Positions 1-9,500 of a stretch of 13,737 nucleotides of DNA are shown piece after piece; the stretch's first letter is position 1, and every line of letters starts with the position of its first letter. The stretch comes from PVC group bacterium (lineage in GTDB: Bacteria > Verrucomicrobiota > Kiritimatiellia > SS1-B-03-39 > PXDE01), in contig PXDE01000580.1 in NCBI GenBank assembly GCA_003566475.1, positions 1 through 13,737 of the forward strand, in the 5' to 3' direction. The notes beneath the pieces are model-generated. The model did not search any database. It worked only from the letters and a program-made list of their open reading frames with translations, and was not told the DNA's origin. The translations under genes were made by a program, and so were the position numbers.

Positions 1-500
1 AAGCTGTCGGCACCGACAAAGCCGACCGTGGGCTGGCGGTGCGCGGTGTAGGTGAACGCGCCGTTGTCGAGGAACACGAGGTCGCCGTAGGCGGGGCCGG
101 CCGCCAGCTCGAAGGTCAGGGCGTCGCCGTCGATGTCGGTGGCGGTCACCTGGCCGTCATAAGCGTCGCCCTCGGCCACCTCGAACGCGGAATCCTCGGC
201 CAGTGGCGGGTCGTTGACCGGGTTGATGGTGATGGTGACGGTGCCGGGCACCGAATGATCCCATCCGTCGAAGGCGGTCCAGGTGAAGGTGTCGGTGCCG
301 ACGAACCCCACCGTGGGCTGGCGGTGCGCGGTGTAGGTGAACGTGCCGTCGTCGTGGAACACGAGGTCGCCAAAGGCGGGGCTTGTTTCGAGCTGGTAGA
401 CCAGGGCGTGGCCGTCGGGATCGGTGGCGATGACCGAGCCGTCGGCGGTCGCGCCCTCGTCCAGCTCAAGAATGCTGTCGGTGGGAACCGGCGGGCGGTT
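1..500 (-). repeat. VCBS/cadherin-like tandem repeats (second partial)
   Basis: From residue 4413. The first unit starts at Asn 500 (NRPPVPTDSILELDEGATAD), with D-P-D-G-H-A-L, FGDLVFHDDGTFTYTAHRQP and TVGFVGTDTFTWTAFDGWDH. The second starts at Asn 215 (NDPPLAEDSAFEVAEGDAYD), with D-I-D-G-D-A-L, YGDLVFLDNGAFTYTAHRQP and TVGFVGADS, and runs off the window. The period is exactly 285 bases (95 codons). The G-x-F-x-Y-T ... G-F-x-G-x-D-x-F pattern is that of VCBS/cadherin-like (Cadherin-tandem, Big_9) domains, probably calcium-bound. More copies are likely beyond the edge. Confidence 0.88.
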
Positions 501-3500
501 GACGTAGACGATGGCGCTGTCGATGCGGACGCTGCTCGCCGGGCTTCCGAGGCCAATCAGATCGAGGGATAGATCCAGGGGGGTGCCGGCAGAAACTCCG
601 GAGAGATCGAACCGGAAGGTCACGGGGCCGGCGGGGAGAACCGCGCCGGAGGCCAGACCTTCCACGGTGACGGCATCGCTCCAGCGGGCGAGGCCATCGG
701 CCTGGACATTGATGAGGGCGTCGGTGGCGGACAGACCGGCGATCTCCCCGAGATCCGCCCCAAGCAGGGCGATTTCGAAGGCGTCATCCGGGCTGCGTCG
801 GTTGGCTTCCAGCAGGATTCCATCCACCACGATCTCCAGGGTGAGCGCGCCCGGAGGCACCACGAAGCTCTGGCGGAACTGGGCCTGCCCAGCGGTGCCT
901 TCGGCGAGGATCGCCTGCCCGGCCACGACGGTGGCCAGGCCGCGCGTGGCCCACCCGAATCCAGGATCGGCGAAGTCGGACAGCAGGAAGTCCCCGTTGA
1001 CCAAGGCGTCGGTGGCTCCACCCTGGGCCGGGGATCCCGAGGCGATCGGTCGATGAGGCGCGACCGTGTAGCGGGGCCCGACGATGGGGTCGGCGTATTG
1101 GACCGGCACCGGCTCGGCACGGGTCCGGACGATCATCGGCGCGGGAACGACGGGAGCGACGGACGAGGCTACGGCGAGATGAGTGTGGCCGAGCCGGGCG
1201 GTCTGCACCATGGCGACTTCGCGGTCGGACAGGACACGCCGGGTGGAGAGCGGGAGAAGCGGGTTCATCAGGCTGCCCGGCGCGGTGTTCGGGTCCAGAT
1301 GCTCGCCGTCGGGGGTTAACCGTTCCGAATACCCATCGCCCACGAAGCGCAGGCTGCCATCGGAGGCGGCGACCACCCGGGAGGCGAAGCCCTCGTGATC
1401 AAGCCCGAACCCCATGAGGTGCCCGACTTCGTGGAGGACCACGGTCCAGAGATCATAAAGCCCATGGGCCGGCGATCCGGGCAGAGCCACCCGCACACCG
1501 TGGGCCGTCTCCACGAACTCGGACGCCTCCTCGGGGGTGGGATCGATGAACCATCCGAAGCCTCCGCCCGCACGGTCCACGCGCACCGTGCCTCCCACGA
1601 GGTTGCCCACCGCGTCGTATCGGCCCGACGCCGTGGCGATCCGCCCCGGGCCAAGATCGGTCACCACCACCTGGACGGACGTCGGGACCGAAACCCCGAC
1701 GGCATCGGCCCAGACCTGGAGCGCCCGGGCCGTCATTTCCCGGACCGCGTCCTCCAGATCGTCGGTGGGCACCGGGCTGCCGTTCGGCGATACGGGCACC
1801 TCGGACCGCTCCGCCGTCAGGGGCGCAGTGGCCCCCTGGGCCAGAACGTTCAGGGCATAGCCGGAACTGAACCCGATCTCGCTGACCGACCGCACCACGG
1901 CCAGGTACTCGCCGGCGGGCAGCAGATGCAGGGATGCCCCCACCGTGCCGGTGGACGCTTCGGCGGTGATGAGGGCCCGGCCGGTCGCGGCGTCGATCAG
2001 GTCCAGGCGCAGAGCCGACTCCTCGGCCGCGAAGGATACCCAGACGCGGTCCAGTTCACCGCCCGCCTTCGTGGTGGTGAACCGGAAGACATCCACGTCC
2101 TCCCGATGGAGGGTGAGGCCGGTCACCGTGGCCTCCCCGCCGATGAGGACGACCGGAGTGGCGGTGAACACGGTGTCGTTGTCTTCGAAGGCGTCGGGGG
2201 CCGGGTAGATGATGACGCGAAGGGTGGCGCGGTTGTCGTTCTCGGCTGTCTCGGCCACCGCGCCCTCGGGGTCGGCCAGGATGCCGAGGGTCCAGAATCC
2301 CGGCGCGAGGCCGGAGAGGTCGAGCAGGCGATCGCTATCCTCCAGAACCTCGCCCGGGGCCAGGCCGGCGGGAACCTCGACACTGGCCAGGAGGATGTCG
2401 GTGTCCGGGTCAAACCCCGGAGTGGCCGAGGCGTAGTAGCGAACGAAGAAGGCGCCGGTGGCGTCGGTACCGGTATTCTCGATGCGGGCGGAACTGATGA
2501 CGCTGCCGGTCTCGACCTGCGGTTCGTCCGCGTCGAATTCCGTTACCGCCAGGTTGGGGCCGACCGGATCGGGTGTCTGGAAGGTGAGGGTATAGGGGAC
2601 GAAGCCCGAGGCGGAGGTGAGCACGGCCATGTACTCGCCAGCCTCCAATCCGTCGAGGGAGACCGTAAGCTCGCCCGGCCCGGAGGACGCACCCACGGCC
2701 AGTAGCTGCCAGATCGGATCGTAGAGCAGCAGATAGACCTGGGTGTCGGGGTCGAAGGTCGCGGTGACGGCATGGGAGGCCGTGGCGGGCGCCGAAGTCC
2801 GGAACACGTAGGCATCGATGTCGTATTCGCTGTGCAGGTTGCGGCCGCTGACCACCTCCACGCCCCGGATACTGCCGAGGCGCAGGATACCGCCGGGCTC
2901 TTCGAGGAGTTCTTCGGCGTCGTAGGTGTCCACGATGCGTAGGACTGTCGAGGCGATGTTGTCGTCCTCATTGAGCTCGGTCACGACCCCGGTCGGGTCC
3001 ACGGTGGCCCGAAGGGTGGCCGAACCGGCGGCCAGCGCGGGCACGGGCGCCTCGAAGGTCAGCACGAGGCGTTCATCGGCCCCCAGCGACCCTACGGAAA
3101 CCGGGGCCCCCAGCGCGGTCGGCACCCCATCCACCAGCAGGTCGAGGCCCACCTCGAACCCGTGCGCGGCGGCTCCGCCGTAGTTGCTGATCTCGACATA
3201 GACGGTCTGCGACGGCTGTTCGCTCAGCCATTCCGGAGCGGCGAGGACCGATTCCACGGCGAGGTTGGGGAGGGGGCGCGATTCGCTGTCGATGGCCAAC
3301 GTATAGCCGAAGGCGTCGGGTTCGCGGGTGGAGACGAGCACGGAGTAGGCGCCCGCAGGCAGCGAGGCCAGAGACAGGCCGACTTCGCCGGTGAGCGGAT
3401 CCGCCACGTCCCCGGCCAGCCAGACGCCCTGCGTGTCGTAAAGGTCGAGCCAGACCCGCCCCGACTCGTCCGTCCGGGTCACGGTGACGGCATCGGATGC

Positions 3501-6500
3501 GGTGCCGGTCTGAGGCAGCCGGATGGTGAACCAGTCGCGGTCGGTTCCGTGGGCGATGTTGAGTCCCGTCCAGGTGGCGGGCCGGACCACGGCCCCCAGG
3601 TCCGTGGCCTGGGCCCGGGTATCGTTCGGCTCGAAGGGGTCGGGGGCCATCCAGACTTCGGTCGTCCACATCACGGTCTGGTCATCGTAGGAGGCGTCGG
3701 GGGCCTGGCGACGACGATCCACGATGAGGGCGAGCACGGGGTCGCCCAGGGCGGAGGCGGGAAGGGAGGCCACGAAGGTTCCGGTCCAGGACTCGCCGGG
3801 GCCAAGGGCGGGGATGGCGAATGGAGGCCGAAGATGGGCGTCGCCGGCATCGATCACCGGATCGCGGCTCCAGAGCAGGGCGCCTTCGACCGGGGCGGAG
3901 GCCGAGGCGCCAGCATTGGTGACCCGAACCGGAACTTCGAAGAGCTCGCCGGCCACCACCCGGCCCGGCGGGTTCAGCACCTCGGCGTAGAGCGCGGGAC
4001 CGACCGGCGCGGGCGCGGTGAGGTCAAGGTCGTAGGTAAGGCCCTGCGGGTCGTATCCCTCGACCCGGAGGATGTAGCTCCCGGCGGGCAGGCCGGCGAG
4101 GCACAGGCGGAACTCCCGCGGCCCCAGCGACTCCGCGGCCACCGGCATTTCCTGCCCGAAGCCGTCGAACAGGGACAGGCCGATGTCCGGGTTGTCCACC
4201 ATGAAGCTCAGGACGAGGGCATGCTCCTCCGACCCAGTGTCCACGGTGCGGAAGCCCAGGAAGTCGCGGGCCTGCTCGTCGGCGAGGTGCATCCCGGCCC
4301 AGGTGGCAGAACCAGTCACCGCGCCGAAATCAAGGGGAGCCGCGAAGCTCCCGCCCTGTTCGGAGGGAAGTTTCTCGGCCCAGTCGTATCCGAAAAAGCT
4401 CCAGGTGTTCGCATCCAGGAGGTCATCCGCCTTGAAGATGTTGCCGGTCAGAACCTCCCGGGACACAAGGCCGAAGAGAGCCTTGCCCGTGAGGGTCGTC
4501 TTGATCTCCCCCGGGATGGTGAAACTGGAGCCCGTGCTTCCGAGCCATTGGATCTTGGGCTCGACCCCCGCGACCAGCGCGATTTCCACGCCGACCAGCC
4601 CGCTCAACGTGGCCTCCATGGCGCCCTTGAGCTCCATCTTCAGCCCGGTGGACAAGGCGTAGCTGGAGAAGTTGATGACGCCCGCTTCGGCGGCGACCCC
4701 GAGGACCAGCTCGTTGGTGATGCCGACGGAAAGACCGGCGCTCAGCACGCCCTGAATGAACGGGAACTTCGGAAAGATGTAGACCTTCTTGTAGCTGAAG
4801 AGCTGTCCGAGGCCGATGTCGGCGTTCAGGGTTCCCACCAGTTTGCCGTCGGTCAGGACAAGGTCTCCGTCGACCTGGAAGGGCTCGTATTGCATCGACG
4901 CCTTCAGGGAGAGGCTGGGCGCGAACTCCCGGCCCTTCAGCTCCCCCTTCGGCTGCTGGGGATCATTCAGAAACGCGAGCGCGCTCTCGAACCCCTCCAG
5001 GGCCTGGGTGTAGGTATTGTCGTCGGAGTCGGGCTGACCGAAGTCAGAGAAGAACCCGTAGAGGGTGGACAGGTCCACCTCGGTCTTGCCGGGACTCAGG
5101 CCGAGGGTGATAGGCACGAAGCCCTGGCCCCATTCCTCGCCGAACCAGGAGAAGACCTCCTCCATCCCCAGCGCGATATGACTGGCCTGGCCCTGGAGGT
5201 CGAAGTCGAACAGCAGGGTCCACCCCGACTTGTAGTGGATGTCGTTGGTGGCGGAGTCGTCGCCCGGCCCCAGCAAATCGGCGATCCAAGGATCGATTCC
5301 CGTCTCCTGGAAGGTGGCCAGCCAGTCACTCCGCCGGACGACGTAGCGCCCGTTATCCCAGACGATACGAGCCTCGCTGTACTGGGCGAACCGGTCGGCC
5401 GGGGCCGTGTGGATGTCCGGGTCCAGCCACTCGGGAATGGTGAGCGCGGAGATGAGGTAGGAGGCCTGGGCCACCGGGGTGACCCCCGAATAGGCGGTGT
5501 AGCTCAGCGGGGTGCCGTCGGTGTAGTCCCCCATGTTGAGGTTGAACAGGAAGCTGCCGGCCCCGGCGGTGGTGATGTAATCCTGGGAGAGGAACTGTCC
5601 GTCTACGTTCACCTCGACATGGGTCACGGTTGGCGCGATCGAGGGGGCAATGCTGAGGGTGAAGACGTTATCGAGGTCAATCCCTTCGAGGTAGCGTCCG
5701 AACACGAACTCCTCCGGATCCCCGTCCCACTGGGCGGTGAGGGTACCGGGCTGATACCTTACCGACACATCGTTGTTGGTCTGCGCCACCTCCCCGGGGA
5801 GCGGAACCAGATACACGACATACCAGGAGGTCTCGGAGGGTGTGAGCGGTTCCTGCAGTTCCAGCTCGACGACATGCCGTCCCGGGCTCAGCGGGAAGTC
5901 CCGGTCCGGCCAGACCAGGACGGGGGATGGGGGGAGAACGGGCCCCAGACGGGACTCATCGTGCTCGTAGAGCCGGATCTCCAGCTTGCTGCCGGCTTCG
6001 GGCGCCTCGCCCAGCAGGTCGTAGGTGACGATGACCCGGGCCTTCTCGCCCGGGGCCTCGGGAACGTAGCTCACCGACCGGGCGACCAGATCCACGGGCG
6101 CGACCGGGCTGGAGGCGATGCCGGCAGGCAGCGAGATCCCTTCTCCGGTGTGGCGTCGCCGCACCGCGCCGGTGTGGTCGACCCAGGTGCCACCGGCCAG
6201 GATCCCGGTCCCGACGGGCAGGTTGTTCCGGGCCGCGAAGGCCTGCACGGACTGGTTCAGGGTGGCCGCCTGGTTGGTGGCCGCGTACTGGGCCTCGGCG
6301 GCGGCGATCAGTTCCTGGATATCGAACCAGCGGACCTGGTTCACGCCCTTGTAGGTGACGAAGATCCGCTGGCCGTAGGGATCCGCGGTCACCTGATCCG
6401 GCCAGCTCCAGGGCACCTGGTCGGTGGCGGCCAGCAGCACGCCGTCCCCGAAGGGATCGCGGACCACGGCCACATTGCCGCCCCGGCCGGCCGTGGGGTC

Positions 6501-9500
6501 GCGGTCGAAGCTCTGGTCGCCATTGAAGGTGTTATTGGCCACCACGAAGGCGTAGAGGGTGCCGCCGGGGCCGGCGGCGAAGGCCACGGACTCGGCGTTG
6601 TTGACGTCGAAGTACCGCCTCACCGACAGTTGGGTGTCGACGAGGATCATGTCCTGGCTGGCCACAGGCAAGGCGGTGCCGATGGCGTCGTAGGTGGTGG
6701 TCTCCAGCACCAGCGTGCGGCCCCTGTTCACCATAATCCTGCGGATCTCCCTCGCCCGCGGGAAGTCCATGGGGATGCGTCCGGTCACGGCGGCGGCGTC
6801 GAGATCCACGATGATGACCCCGTCCGCGTCCCGGCCCCGGATGGCCACCGCGACCTCGGTGGCGGTGGGGCCGGCGGTGACGCCAAACGGCTTGTGCCCG
6901 ACCTCAAGCCAGTTCCAGTTGAACCCCGCGTAGGCCTCGGGTCCGGAGAAGGCGCCGGGAGGCAGTTCGGTCCAGAACAGCCAGCCCGGGTCGTGGCCAG
7001 CGTCCCCGCCGTACCAATGGGCGGTTCCAGGACTGGCCACCACCAGGATATCCGGCTGGTCCAGGCCGTTGCCCTTGGTCACCGCGATGCCGGTCATTCC
7101 CGTGAGCGGGAGCGCGGTCTGCAGGGCCAGGTTGTAGATCGCGGTCTCCCGGGCGCCAAACGGATCGTTGAGGTGGTGGGACGGGCGGGTGACGAACGCG
7201 AAGACCCGGCCGGAGTCGCGGTCGGTGACAAACCCCATGGGGGATTCGGTGCCATGCTGCGGGGCCAGGGTGATGAACCACGGGGCGGACTTGCCGTAGG
7301 CGAGGAGGATGCGGCCCACGCCCGGAGCGGAGGGCTGGAGGTCGATCTCGGATAGGGTGGCGGTGTCGATGATCGAGATCGTCCCCTCGCCGGAGTTCGC
7401 CACATAGACGTAGCGGCCGCACGGGGAGACCACGAGGTCGGCGGGGGCCTTGCCCACCGGGATGTGGGCGATCTCCACGGGTTCGCCGGATCCGGGATTG
7501 GGGTCGATCACGGTGACCGTGTCGCTGCCCATGTTGGCCACCCAGATATAATGGGGCACGGGCAGTTCGATGGTCGCCCACCGGTCACCCTCCCAGCGGG
7601 TGGTCGGCTCGGGGTCGCGGCCGATGGCCGTGGGATAGGTGTAGTACGAGACCTGCACCTGAACCCGGGCGGATAGCCCGGCCAGATCCATGCCTTCCGG
7701 AACCTCGACCACCAGAGTGTTCGGCGTGACGCTCCGGATCGTCCCCAGCCGGGCGTTGCCGGTCATGCGGTCCATCTCGGTGGCGAAGAACTGGGCCCGC
7801 AGCAGGCTCGGGTCGGATCCGAAATCGCCTCCGGTCAGGGTCAGCACCCGTCGGACGCCCCCGCCCGGCAGCTCCTCGTTGGTCAGATCGGCGAGGGGGG
7901 TGAACCACGGCTCGAACACATGGGGATCGGGATCGTCCACGACCAGGAACAGCGGGGTGACGACGCCTGGAGCCGGCGTGACCGGAGCCTCGGCCCAAGT
8001 CACCCGGTCGTCGTTCACCCGCAGGACCCGGACCCGGTTGGCGGTGGGGAGGAGCGGCACGTAGGTGACGTAGTGGAGCGGATCGGGGGCGATGACGTAG
8101 CTGGCCCCGTCGGAGGTGCCCACCTCGATGATGGCGTCCCCGTAGGTCGGGGTGAGGGCCACGAAGGAGGTCACGGGCCCCCGGAGCACCACGAACTCGC
8201 CCGCGCTGAGGGCGCCCGACCACGGCGGCGACTGGGTGCGGGCGACGTCGTCGGCGCCGACCACGGCCATGTCCACCAGCGCCCACACCGGCTGGAGCGT
8301 TCCGTCCTCCCCGATGGCCTGACCGACCCGGAACACGAGCAGGCTTTCGCCGACCGGAGCCCCGGCCGCAGGCACCTCGATGCCGAACGGATGCTCCGGG
8401 AAGGCCCCGCCAAGGTCCACGCGGAAGGCCGCGACCACGGTCATCCCCGAGGGCGGCGCCATGGCCAGATCACCGGCCGCCAGCGTGGTGAGCTGCACTG
8501 TGGTGTCGGGCAGGCTCTGCGGAGGAAGGGCGACCACAATCCCGTCGGCATTGCCCACCCGGCCGCCATCCGCGCCGACCACGCTGCCATCGGGCAGGAC
8601 GGCGGCCACCGTGACCGGGATGACCTGCCGGATGCCGCCCTGAATCACGGTGACTTGGGTGGCTCCGGCGGCCAGCGCGGTGACCAGTCCGTCCGGCGAC
8701 ACCTGGACAATGTCCTCGTGCCCAACCGTGTAGGTCGTGCCGTAGGCGGCCCCGGACCGGAGCTCCGGGCCGGTCTCGCCCAGCACCGTGAACAGGATCT
8801 GTCGGCTCGCGCCTTCGGCCATGGTGTAGGCGTCGGGGTAGATGTCCCAGAGGGCGGGCTCGTCGTGCGGGCCCACCACCACGGCGGCGGCAGCCTGGAG
8901 GGCGCCGGAAGACACGCGGACCGTGGCGGGGCCCGGACCCGCCGCCCACACTCCGCCCCCGGCCGACACAAGGACGGTGTCGGGAGCATCGCTGGTCCAG
9001 GTGACGGTTCCGGCGGGCAGAGCCTGCACCCCGCCGTCGGAGAACCGTCCCAGAAGGCGGAGCTGGCCGGCCTGGCCCGGATCCAGCCGGAGCACGGCCT
9101 CGTCCTCCGCGAACTCCAGACCGACCAGCGCGGCATCGAGCACGTTTACGGTGACCCGGCCCTCCATCGAGCGGGCTGCCCCGTCGTCGGCCACGAACCG
9201 GAACTCGGCCGCGCCGGTGAACCCGGGGTCGGGGGTGAAGTACGCGGTACGTCCGTCGCCGCCCAGCGACACCCGGCCATGGTCAGCGCCGGTGACCAGG
9301 AACACCACGGGATCCCCATCCGCATCGGTGGCCAGGTCGCCCAGCCCGATGGCCACCGGAATGCCGGGATAGGTGGACCGAGTCGCATCCGCCACCGTCG
9401 GCGCCCGGTTGGCGATGAATCCGAAGTTGCCAAGCAGGAAGATCCGGTCGAACTCGTCTACAACCCCATCGAGGTTGGCGTCCGCGGCGGCGAGGTAGGC

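Larger units (their letters stand above)
1850..4345 (-). repeat. Alternating PPC-CARDB super-repeat (3.5 units)
   Basis: Residues about 3132-3963. Seven domains alternate strictly: PPC, CARDB, PPC, CARDB, PPC, CARDB, PPC. PPC starts lie near 4345, 3644, 2930 and 2204, giving unit lengths of about 700-726 bases (234-242 codons). PPC domains end with L-P-A-G-x-Y-x-x-x-V and a Y-x-L strand; CARDB domains start with P-N-L-A-V or its equivalent and end with E-x-x-E-x-D-N. Sequence identity between units is low although the lengths are very regular, so the module was amplified long ago. PPC domains are common at the C-terminal side of secreted proteases, which fits the metalloprotease that follows. 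Confidence 0.85.

Noticed and set aside
4..383. Direct repeats as a CRISPR array or attachment sites
   Set aside because: The repeats are in-frame parts of protein repeats with a 285-base period, not short units with unique spacers, and no integrase or cas gene is present.
1395..2705. Plus-strand open frame of 436 codons
   Set aside because: It is antisense to the metalloprotease, PPC4 and CARDB3 domains, in the same mirrored register, with no domain of its own.
3162..7355. Plus-strand open frame of 1,397 codons as a real gene
   Set aside because: Its product has low complexity (Gly, Arg, Val, Asp, His rich) and no recognisable domain, while the opposite strand in the same codon register encodes a propeller, CARDB and PPC domains. 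It is open only because TTA, CTA and TCA are rare in the sense strand.
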